A DNA stretch of 64,000 nucleotides from the NCBI GenBank assembly GCA_964019135.1, contig OZ025258.1, positions 35,048,126 to 35,112,125 on the forward strand, given 5' to 3'. Positions 42,541-51,005 of this stretch are shown here, piece after piece (positions within the stretch are counted from its first letter, which is position 1; each line of letters opens with the position of its first letter). The translations under genes were made by a program, and so were the position numbers. The stretch is from Arenicola marina. Its lineage: Eukaryota; Annelida; Polychaeta; Arenicolidae. The notes under the pieces are model-generated. The model was not told the DNA's origin, ran no database searches, and saw only the letters and a list, made by a program, of their open reading frames with translations.

Positions 42541-42835
42541 TGATGTGTGGGCAGAAGTCACGTGATGCTGTTCTGTGAGCCCCCCGGCCCTGCCCAATCA
42601 ATAGCTATCATATATATATATAAAGAGCCGCCTGTCACGTGATTTCTTCTAAGCTCTACACGTGTTACATCTACGGGAAGAAAAACAAATCAAAGCTGGC
42701 CCTTGACATCTGCCCAAGCCATACACGTGGCAACATTCCCAGAAGAAAGCAAACCAAATCTGCCACGCGTCATCTGCTAAACTATGCAAGTGTCAAAACA
42801 GATCTGCCACGTGACATTTGCTAAACTAAGTCCCT
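42541..42835 (+). promoter_or_regulatory. Cluster of CACGTG palindromes with a TATA-like stretch (possible promoter)
   Basis: Five CACGTG hexamers lie at about 42557, 42636, 42659, 42724 and 42808, with a near match (CACGCG) between. A TATATATATATAAA tract sits at about 42612-42625. The segment after it also has a loose internal repeat with GCCACG(T/C)G then CAT(C/T)TGCTAAACTA. CACGTG is the E-box bound by Myc/USF-type bHLH factors. No ORF downstream supports a gene, so a promoter role is speculation. Confidence 0.3.
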
Positions 42836-43906
42836 GAAGAGAAAAAAACCTCTTATATTTAAAATGGTTGCAACAGACAGATTCAATTAAATGCATCTAT
42901 CTAAATCTAAATGAATAATAGAACTACTACATTGTCATTGGTGCAATTTAATATATATTTACAACGCAGAAGATTATTCAAAGACAGCAACTGTACAAAG
43001 TCGTAGCAAAGTAAGCCACTTGCTGAAACTTGTTAAAAATTAATTAAATGGTACACATTAATAGGGAAAATGAGATATTATCTGGGAGTTCAACAGTTAA
43101 ATTTAGGAAATATTGCACCTTTGGGTAAAGTCACATTACACTTTTTCGCTTCGCTCTCCATATATCACCTTGCCAAGCCACCACACTCACTTACATAGAC
43201 CCTATCATATGGATATGTCTGATAAGATATAAGCCCCAAAACAGCTACGTACTAATCTCGATTCCTTTGAGCACAACAAAAACCCAATGTGGTAATAATG
43301 TCCCTGTTGGTGACGTCATGTTTTAGTTTAGGTGAATTTTTAAGTAAATGTTCTTTGTTTGGTAAACTACAAAAATACGAATTTGTCTCTGTGGCATGTT
43401 ACGGCTTCTTTTCCATGAAGTCGCTAAAGCGATATTTTTCCGAGTAGCAAAGCTGATGTTCGGCCTGTGTTCTTTTCAGGGAGGATTGCATATGAAGGCT
43501 ATTTTTAAATTAGTGGAAATTATTGACGCGTAAACACCGAAGAATAACATGAGCTAATTTAATTTTATTACCAACTGTTGAACGTTTTCTTTATTGCAGT
43601 TGAATTGATACAATGAATAATTATCTTTATTTAAAAGACCTTTTGGGTGTAGAAAACAGTTATATCAAGTGCTTTTATGTAGCGTAATATTGTATTATTG
43701 GCCGAAAACATGGTTTTGTGTGGGACCTAGACCTGTGCAGATAGTTGTGCAGGTATCCAAGATCCTAAATCGGTGTCAAGGTATTAATAAACATTTATCC
43801 ATCCATCCATCAACGCCAATGGTGAACACCGAGACCAATGACCTTGACTCCACGTGGCCGCCATTATTCAGTAAACAGTAATCCATATAAACAATACAGG
43901 CATGCG
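42836..43906. other. No gene seen
   Basis: AT-rich DNA without supported ORFs; a short (ATCC)n run lies at 43798-43809. Confidence 0.4.
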
Positions 43907-44723
43907 GTGACGCCTGAGACAGAGCACGCCCACCAGAGGGGCCGCCAGTGTGACGCCTGAGACAGAGCACGCCCACCAGAGGGGCCGCCAGTGTGACGCC
44001 TGAGACAGAGCACGCCCACCAGAGGGGCCGCCAGTGTGACGCCTGAGACAGAGCACGCCCACCAGAGGGGCCGCCAGTGTGACGCCTGAGACAGAGCACG
44101 CCCACCAGAGGGGCCGCCAGTGTGACGCCTGAGACAGAGCACGCCCACCAGAGGGGCCGCCAGTGTGACGCCTGAGACAGAGCACGCCCACCAGAGGGGC
44201 CGCCAGTGTGACGCCTGAGACAGAGCACGCCCACCAGAGGGGCCGCCAGTGTGACGCCTGAGACAGAGCACGCCCACCAGAGGGGCCGCCAGTGTGACGC
44301 CTGAGACAGAGCACGCCCACCAGAGGGGCCGCCAGTGTGACGCCTGAGACAGAGCACGCCCACCAGAGGGGCCGCCAGTGTGACGCCTGAGACAGAGCAC
44401 GCCCACCAGAGGGGCCGCCAGTGTGACGCCTGAGACAGAGCACGCCCACCAGAGGGGCCGCCAGTGTGACGCCTGAGACAGAGCACGCCCACCAGAGGGG
44501 CCGCCAGTGTGACGCCTGAGACAGAGCACGCCCACCAGAGGGGCCGCCAGTGTGACGCCTGAGACAGAGCACGCCCACCAGAGGGGCCGCCAGTGTGACG
44601 CCTGAGACAGAGCACGCCCACCAGAGGGGCCGCCAGTGTGACGCCTGAGACAGAGCACGCCCACCAGAGGGGCCGCCAGTGTGACGCCTGAGACAGAGCA
44701 CGCCCACCAGAGGGGACGTCAGT
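43907..44723. repeat. 43-bp tandem repeat, 19 near-identical copies
   Basis: Units begin GTGACGCCTGAGACAGAGCA and end GGGGCCGCCA; they start at 43907 and recur every 43 bp up to 44681. By eye all copies are identical except the last, whose end reads GGACGTCA. Because 43 is not a multiple of three, each minus-strand frame reads through all three phases, and all stay open; the 266-302-codon ORFs here are artefacts. GC-rich. The uniformity points to recent expansion or gene conversion. Confidence 0.97.
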
Positions 44724-44749
44724 GCTAACTTCTTCCAGTCGTTAAACTG

Positions 44750-45484
44750 ATGCAGCGCCTCAATGGCCTCCTCCATAACACAACTATAAGGTTCATTAGA
44801 CCGGTGGGAAAATACGATTGTCTGGGTAGACGTATGATATATGTCGTCCCCACCCCTGCTTCCTTCCTCCCCTCTTTACCCTCCCCCCTTACCCGCTTTC
44901 CCCTCCTCCGCAGTCGCATAATTCCCACAGTGACCTTTAACGTTTGGAGATCTTGCCCCCGATCGTTAATACTAATCCTACAAAAAACGCTCCCCTCCCA
45001 CTCCGCCACTTCCCTACCGCCCCCTACCATCCTATCCTGTACCCCGCTACCCACGCCCATCGCCTACCATTGCCAGCCTGGCCTCCACCATGCCAAGGAA
45101 GTCAACCAGGTTCATTTTTGTGGGGCGACGTCTGGCGCCCAGGATAAAATAGCGCCGCAGCAAGAGCTTCACAGAGGAAAGCATTCCGCGATACTCCGAG
45201 AGGATTCGCTATCCGACGGCCAGCTGGCCCCCGAAGGACGAAAGATGGCCCAGTGTGAGGTCAGCGGGTCGAAAAATCCGCCTGGTGCCGCATCCGTCTA
45301 CCCCATCTGTTGTCATTCCTTCCCCCTCTTGTCAGTAAAGGCTTTTATTGACACAGGAGAGCTCTGGCGCCAAATGCTAATGGAAGAGTTCAGAGTTAAA
45401 GTTTCATATGCCAAAGACGCCAGTAAAATGTTGTGTTTTTTTACATTCTGTGCATTACTGATTCTTACTGTTCCGATGTTATAG
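44750..45484 (+). CDS. Hypothetical ORF, 244 codons (doubtful)
   Basis: The longest ORF in the window that is not clearly inside a mobile element or tandem repeat. It starts with ATG directly after the 43-bp array. The N-terminal half is Pro/Ser/Leu-rich (for example ASFLPSLPSPLTRFPLL) and reflects a pyrimidine-rich stretch; the C-terminus ends in a hydrophobic segment (MLCFFTFCALLILTVPML). No domain, no splice context and no conserved motif are recognised. An ORF of this size can occur by chance in 64 kb, so I regard it as probably not a gene. Confidence 0.15.
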   Translation: MQRLNGLLHNTTIRFIRPVGKYDCLGRRMIYVVPTPASFLPSLPSPLTRFPLLRSRIIPTVTFNVWRSCPRSLILILQKTLPSHSATSLPPPTILSCTPLPTPIAYHCQPGLHHAKEVNQVHFCGATSGAQDKIAPQQELHRGKHSAILREDSLSDGQLAPEGRKMAQCEVSGSKNPPGAASVYPICCHSFPLLSVKAFIDTGELWRQMLMEEFRVKVSYAKDASKMLCFFTFCALLILTVPML

Positions 45485-45705
45485 TTTAAACAGTGTATCT
45501 GAATATAGCCCAATGCTTAAGTGATACGTAACTTCCCCATGGAATTTTTACAAAAAATTGTTATAGTATGTTTATAAGCGATGGTCGTAGAGTCTTTCTG
45601 TCTGACATCCAGCCACGTTGTCTCTTTCGCTTTTCAATTCGCGTGTTGACAAAGATGCCAATACTGCCAACCATGAAAGGCTAATGAGGCAATGTGGGAT
45701 GAGGT
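45485..45705. other. No gene seen
   Basis: Unassigned interval before the SINE. Confidence 0.4.
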
Positions 45706-45966
45706 GGGTGGTTGGTTGGTTATTCAGGACGCTTTAACCACTTTTGGTCATATCGCGTCAATGCCAGAAGGAAAGGAGAGTGGAGCCATGTTCCCGGGGG
45801 GAACCTCCTACTTTTTACGAAGAAAGACATGGGATCTTTATCCTGCGACCAAACAGATATGGCCACAGCAGGGCTCGAACAACCGATCCACGTGCCGTTA
45901 GGCCCTCAGGTGGCCAGAGCAATCAGTGCGAGCGCTGTAACCCACTGAGCTATCGCGCCGGCCCCT
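45706..45966 (-). mobile_element. tRNA-derived SINE, nearly complete
   Basis: On the minus strand it begins near 45966 with GGGGCCGGCGCGATAGCTCA. A Pol III A box (TAGCTCAGTGGG, plus-strand 45941-45952) and a B-box-like GTTCGAGCCC (about 45871-45881) stand about 60 bp apart, as in a tRNA gene with extra sequence. A tRNA-unrelated body follows, with CGCAGGATAAAGATCCCATG, and a tail of AACC repeats (plus strand GGTTGGTTGGTT at about 45709-45720). Relatives lie at 18805-18999 and 36025-36095. It is not a functional tRNA: I see no fitting anticodon stem or acceptor pairing. Confidence 0.8.
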
Positions 45967-47049
45967 ACTAGACCACGTTGAGGTGGCTATATCGTTATTA
46001 CCATGAGGTGGAGGAAAATAAAGGGTTTGAGGTGGAGCATGAGGGGAGGGGGGGGGAGGGTTAAATACATCTATCATGCAGGTTATCGCAGCACAAGACT
46101 AAAGATCTTAACATATATTACAATAGGAATATTGTATGTCAGTGTTGTACCACGTTCAGCTTGTGGAAATAGTTCCACTATGATGGTCCCTATGGGATAA
46201 GTACCGGCTCCACGTGCTTTTAGTATCGGTATTCAGCTTATGCCGATCAATGTGCAGTGATAGCCCGACGCCTGTTCCTTGCAGAATGTCCCACCAGTGG
46301 CCCAAAACCCAGTGGGTGGCGTGTGGGAGCGGATGCAGGAAGGCTTGGGTGTGTGGGTGTGGAAGAGTGTGGGGAAAGGTGGGTGGCGGTCGACCGGTAA
46401 ACATGTTATCAAGAGTTGTGGCAACGTGGTGACGTGGTGAAGTGGTACCGTGGGTGGGGCGGAGGGATCACGCACAGGTACCCAATAGACTGGAGGGGGG
46501 AGAGGGTGGTGTTGTGGTGGTGGTGTGGTGGTGGTGTGGTGGTGTGGTGGTGTGGTGGTGTGGTGGTGGGGTCGGTGCCTGCAGGTGGTGGTGGGATGGT
46601 GGGGTGGATGCCTGTAGGAGATGGGCGTGGTGACATAGTGCCATGGTTGCAAGGTGGTGGCCAAGGCCGACAACGTTATTACGCGACCGGAAGAAACTCG
46701 GCAAACCGGAAGCAATACGTCCGTCGCCCAGTCAGTCAATCGCGATTGAGTACGAGACCAGTGAACAGGCTATGATTCACTGTACACAGGCGAGGGGGGG
46801 GGGGAGCAACTCCGTGGGGGAGGGGGGCGTTATCTGCTGTCCGGGGGGTCTGGACCACCACACACCCGTTGGAACCTGTAGAGCCCGTTTTAGTGCACAT
46901 AATATTCCATTTCACCATTTCATTTCACCCCTGCTCGTTTTCCTTGTTCTGTAACGTCCTTATTTGGGTGTGGACCTTACACATACTGTAACAGATTTTT
47001 CGCAGTTGAGACAAAGTAGTGGCCTCCCTCCCTTATCCTCCTGTGGATA
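45967..47049. other. No gene seen; GGT/GT-rich tract
   Basis: Contains a GTGGTGGTGTGGTGGTG-rich tract at about 46500-46640 and poly-G runs near 46048 and 46795. ORFs of Val/Gly/Trp or His/Thr/Pro across the tract are low-complexity artefacts. Confidence 0.5.
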
Positions 47050-47195
47050 GCACAAACGTAAACATTCCCACAAGCGTAACAACGCATCTGCCACAAGCGT
47101 AACGTATGTGTCACAAATCACAAAACTAAAAATGGTTCCCTCACAAAAGTAAAAAATGCCTGATCACAAACATAAAAAAAATCACACAAACGTGC
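47050..47195 (+). repeat. Left arm of foldback-like element 2
   Basis: Seven CACAAACGTAAAA-like units (for example GCACAAACGTAAAC and CCACAAGCGTAAC). TAACAACGCATCTG(C/T)CACAA is shared exactly, in inverted orientation, with the right arm near 50525-50545. Confidence 0.65.
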
Positions 47196-47265
47196 ATATA
47201 AATTGAAGGGGAGGAAAACATCATTATTACGTATGCCGCGCTATAAGTAGTACCTAGTGCCTTCC
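47196..47265. other. Interior of foldback-like element 2
   Basis: CTATAAGTAGTACCTAGT at about 47241-47258 resembles ATTATAAGTGGTTACTTGG in the interior of element 1 (about 2547-2565). Confidence 0.4.
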
Positions 47266-47434
47266 ATAAGATAAGATAAGATAAGATAAAGTTTTATTTA
47301 ACGTCGGTATGTAAAAGTCAACAATAAACATTAGCACACGTGCTATTGACCGACAATGATAAAATTACATGAGCGGATGAGATATATATACATATGACAA
47401 TGAAAATATAACAACCTTTGCATCTCATAGAACC

Positions 47435-47740
47435 TTACCCATTAGCTATGTTACATAATGTACACGAATTACAGTGACACAAGAACACATCCGAGGTTGA
47501 CAGCGTTGTTTTAAATTCCTTGGCAGATTTGGCTAACTTCGTTTCCTGGTTGAGCATGTTCCATAGCTTGCTACCTTGATACTTCAATGAAGTATGGCCA
47601 TAAGCTGTTGTCTTAACGCGTGGCATACATATATTTGGCCCATTTTTTAAAATGTAATTGTTTTCCTTCACGTTATACGTGTCATGAAGATAATTAGGCC
47701 CAATCTTGTTGATACTCTTGTAAACTTCTAATATAAAAGC
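47435..47740 (-). pseudogene. C-terminal segment of CR1-like ORF2, out of frame
   Basis: Encodes LEVYKSINKIGPNYLHDTYN through CHCNSCTLCNIANG and a stop, colinear with the intact segment at 23155-23466. It is joined to the main ORF across a 2-bp deletion near 47731-47743: the other copy has CGCTGCATATCATTAG where this one has CGCTTTTATATTAG. Confidence 0.85.
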
Positions 47741-49937
47741 GCAATCGTTCAACATATAGCAATGGTCTACCCGCTCTCTTCCTCAACTCTGCGTATTCTG
47801 ATCTAAAGTCATTAAACACATACCTCAATGCCCGCTCCTGTATCTTTTCAGTCTTACGCATATGTTTCATATCACAAAAATGCCATACAACGGGACAATA
47901 ATTAAAATGTGAAAGAATAAAAGCATGAAATAACGTAAGTTTGCTATCAACATCCATTAATTTAGAAACTCTAGCTAAAACATTGAGACTTTTTCCAGCC
48001 TTCTTGCATAAACTTGATATATGGTTGCCGAAAGTTAACCTAGCGTCCAGTTGAATACCTAGTAATGTTACTTCCTGTTGTGCTGCCCGTTCTGTTCCAG
48101 AAATCGAAAACGATCTGTGCTGACTTAATTCGTTTCTCTTTTCAAACACGATTGCCTGGTACTTACTTGGGTTCGCTTTCATGTAATTGTCGACGAACCA
48201 CGTTGTTATCTCCGATAACGCCTTCTCTAGAGGTACTTTAACCTTCTTAAACTCCTTACCTTGAGCCGCCACAGTATTATCATCAGCATAATTATACTTA
48301 TCGGTTCCCCGTGCGGTGGATACAAGCAGGTCATTCGTAAATACATTATACAGATGTGGACCAAAAACAGATCCCTGTGGTGCTCCTTTCTTGAGGGTAA
48401 GCCACTCGCTCCGATTACGTCCTAGTTTTACCCTCTGTTCGCGGTTCGTAAGATAGCTTGCAACTAGCGTACATGATTGTTTACTTATGCCATAAGCGTT
48501 CATCTTGGTAATCAATAAGCTGTGTGGAAGACAATTGAATGCTTTTGAGAGATCCATTAGTATAGCTCCCATAACTTGATTATTATCTAATGCATTTTTG
48601 GAGTCTTCAACTAAGCGCATCAGTAGGCTTTGACAACTGTGTCCCTTTCTAAACCCAGGTAGTCTGGGTGATAACCTGGGTTCCATAAAGGACATAAGCT
48701 GGTCACACAATATTTTTTCATATATCTTGGAGATACAGGGGAGAACACTTACTGGCCTGTAGTTTTCCTTATTTAAGTTGTCCTTCTTCTTGAAAATTGG
48801 TGTGACTTCAGCGTATTTTAGTTCTTTTGGAAACGTATTACAATTAATCGTCATATTTAACACATACCTTAATGGCTCACACAGGATGGCAGCTCCCAGC
48901 TTGATAAGCTTCGGAGGTATCTTGTCGTAGCCACTAGCCTTCGACACGTCAATGCCTTTAAGTGCATTGTATATTTCGTGGCTATTTACTGCCCGAAAGT
49001 TAAAAGTTTCCGTTATACCTTGGTTACCTTCCTTTATAGCCATAACGGATTTATGATCTTTGTGATAAAGAAGGGTTTCGTCTATTGGTTGATCATCTGG
49101 TATGTCATCTAGTTGGCTTATGTCTTTGGCAACATCTATGAAATATTGATTAAATATAGCACTTACCTTTGATGGATCTGATATTATTTCGTCTCGCTCT
49201 TTCAGTAACACGTTTCCGCTGCTTGCGTTTTTTCTTGATATCAGTGGTTTTACAACTTTCCAGAATTCCTTCCCGTTAGTCGTAGCTTCGCTACATTTAC
49301 CCTTTATGTACTTTTGCATGCTTACTTTCCGAAGACGTCCTATGAGATTCCTTTGCTTTCTGTATTTTTCCCAATTCTCTTGGCTACTCAATTGCTCGTA
49401 CTTCCGTCTCAGCATATTTTTTACATTTATGGCTTTGCGAAGATGGCTATTCATATAGGGCACACAGTTATTCTTAACTACCGGTTGCTTGGTTGGTGCA
49501 TGTCTATCAACGACCTCTTTGATCAATGTGCTACAAAACCAATATGAATCATCAACATCTTCAAAGACTTCACCTACATGAAAAGGTACCGATGCTAGAT
49601 CGTCTTTGTATTTAATCTCATCAAAATGTTTAAAGCTTCGATAATAGACACGTTTCTGCTGCCTAATGGGAACTTCTATTTTCGTTGCTACGCAAACCAT
49701 ATGGTGAAAATCGCTGAGGCCCGTATCTATACATGATACATCTCGTAAGCGCTTCGACACATTTGTAATCACAACATCAATTAAGGTCGGTATTTTACCT
49801 TTGAAACAAATTGGTGACTTAACGATATTTTTAGTACCATAGACCTCTAACATGTCATTCAGATAATTGTTATGGTTTAACATGTTTACATTTAAATCTC
49901 CCAACAGTACAAGGTTAACCTGTTCAGCCCGTTCCAT
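47694..49937 (-). pseudogene. CR1-like ORF2: endonuclease C-terminus and reverse transcriptase
   Basis: A long open frame of 747 codons. It starts inside the endonuclease: NLVLLGDLNVNML carries the D-x-N motif, and GLSDFHHMV stands where the SDH motif lies. The connector follows, then RT with SKASGYDKIPPKLIK, AEVTPIFKKKD..ENYRPVSVLP, motif A ILMDLSKAFNCLPH, GAPQGSVFGPHLYN, and the catalytic KYNYADDNTVAA (YADD at 48279-48290). Motif A keeps the catalytic Asp, but the usual AFD is AFN. The C-terminus has VVWHFCDMKH..KIEKIQERALRY-like sequence (here KTEKIQERALRY) and runs out of frame at about 47735. The ATG at 49935-49937 falls in the MITE target site and is probably not the original start. The copy is dead but relatively young. 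Confidence 0.88.
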
Positions 49938-49939
49938 AA

Positions 49940-50142
49940 TGGGCCTGTCGCACTGAAAAGTATCAGCTTCCGAATCTTTCTTGAATTTTACCTTTTATTT
50001 CGGTTCAGCCCGAAAGAAGAGGTAGGTGAATGCTTTTCGCATACATCGAATACACCTAAAATCAGCTAGAACCCAAAGCGAATGTCAAAAATGTTATTCG
50101 AGAATCGTTCGAAACCCCATACTTTGCAGTGTGACAGGGCCA
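49940..50142. mobile_element. Harbinger-like MITE, 203 bp
   Basis: The ends TGGGCCTGTCGCACTG (left) and CAGTGTGACAGGGCCA (right) are inverted repeats with two mismatches. TAA lies directly outside both (49937-49939 and 50143-50145). A 3-bp TWA duplication and G/C-rich ends of this type fit PIF/Harbinger non-autonomous elements. No coding capacity. Confidence 0.8.
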
Positions 50143-50165
50143 TAAGCTGAATAAATGTGAAAACT

Positions 50166-50402
50166 ATGATTCTGCAAAATAATAAATAATATAATAAACA
50201 TATAACAAAATTTCTTTATGATCGTAAACTAAAATAAAAACTCGACCTAACCATTTAAAAAGGCGACCCTTAGGTTGAATTTGAGTTTGTCGAACGTATC
50301 GATATGAACGAATTCCGCCATAATCACCGACCCGCTTGATCCAAGAACTGATTATTGCATCACAACGGAGTGTTTTGTATATATTTTTTTCCTCGCATTC
50401 AA
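50166..50402. other. Interior of foldback-like element 2; no gene seen
   Basis: AT-rich. A minus-strand ORF of 110 codons runs over this stretch and the right arm but has no recognised motif. Confidence 0.4.
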
Positions 50403-50565
50403 TTTTTATGTTTGTGGCAGAATTGTGTTTACTTTTGTGATGTAAGTTAACTTTGTTTACTTTTGTGAGAATGTTTTTATGTTTGTGATCAATCATTTTT
50501 AGGTTTGTGATTTGTTTTCACGTTTGTGACAGATGCGTTGTTAGGTTTGTGGTCGTGTTCTGTGA
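50403..50565 (-). repeat. Right arm of foldback-like element 2
   Basis: About seven units of TTTTTATGTTTGTG(G/A) type. The reverse complement contains CCACAAACCTAACAACGCAT, matching CCACAAGCGTAACAACGCAT in the left arm. Confidence 0.65.
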
Positions 50566-51005
50566 GAATTTGTATTTTGTATTTTGTGCCCCCCCCCCCC
50601 CTGCCTCCGCCAAGCACTGCGGAGAGCGGAAAGCTCTTATTCTCTTTTGTTCCGGGTCATAGATGGGCCTTTTTTTGTGCACCACTGGAGACAGCTCATT
50701 ATGTAGGTCACACCGTCTAGACAACACAATTGGCAATCCGACCACCACTAACTGTTATTTCTTGTCGAAACAAACCCCTAAATGCAATTGAGCACCTGTG
50801 GTACACGGCTCTGTCGCGACTTTAACCCCATGAACTTGAACGTTATTGAAAGCTGTAAGGTTCGTTATGGAAATGTATATACGTTGAGGGTGGAGACGGA
50901 ACGGGGACTGGGCGGGGGTGGGTGGGCCAAATTATGTCTGGGCCTCTCCAGATTCCCAGACGGATATTACAGACTACAATTGCCTTGTTTTGTTCTTTCT
51001 CGCTA
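50566..51005. other. No gene seen; poly-C tract
   Basis: Contains a run of about 12 C near 50589. Leads into the satellite. Confidence 0.4.

Larger units (their letters stand above)
47266..50165 (-). mobile_element. CR1-like non-LTR retrotransposon, 5'-truncated and split by a MITE
   Basis: The minus-strand element ends at a (TTATC)n tail (47266-47289), the same tail and 3' UTR as the copy at 23025-23629. It carries the C-terminal part of an endonuclease, a full RT and a C-terminal Cys-containing segment. The MITE at 49940-50142 interrupts it just upstream of LLGDLN. The 5' end lies a little beyond the MITE, at an uncertain point near 50150-50170, since upstream endonuclease motifs are missing. 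Confidence 0.8.

Noticed and set aside
43776-44776. Three overlapping 266-302-codon minus-strand ORFs
   Set aside because: They are the 43-bp repeat read in all three phases; no non-repeat coding sequence supports them.
45871-45966. A tRNA gene
   Set aside because: A and B boxes are present, but no acceptor or anticodon pairing fits, and homologous copies with the same non-tRNA body occur elsewhere, so it is a SINE head.
46416-46775. Val/Trp/Gly and His/Thr/Pro ORFs
   Set aside because: Low-complexity products of the GGT/GT-rich tract.
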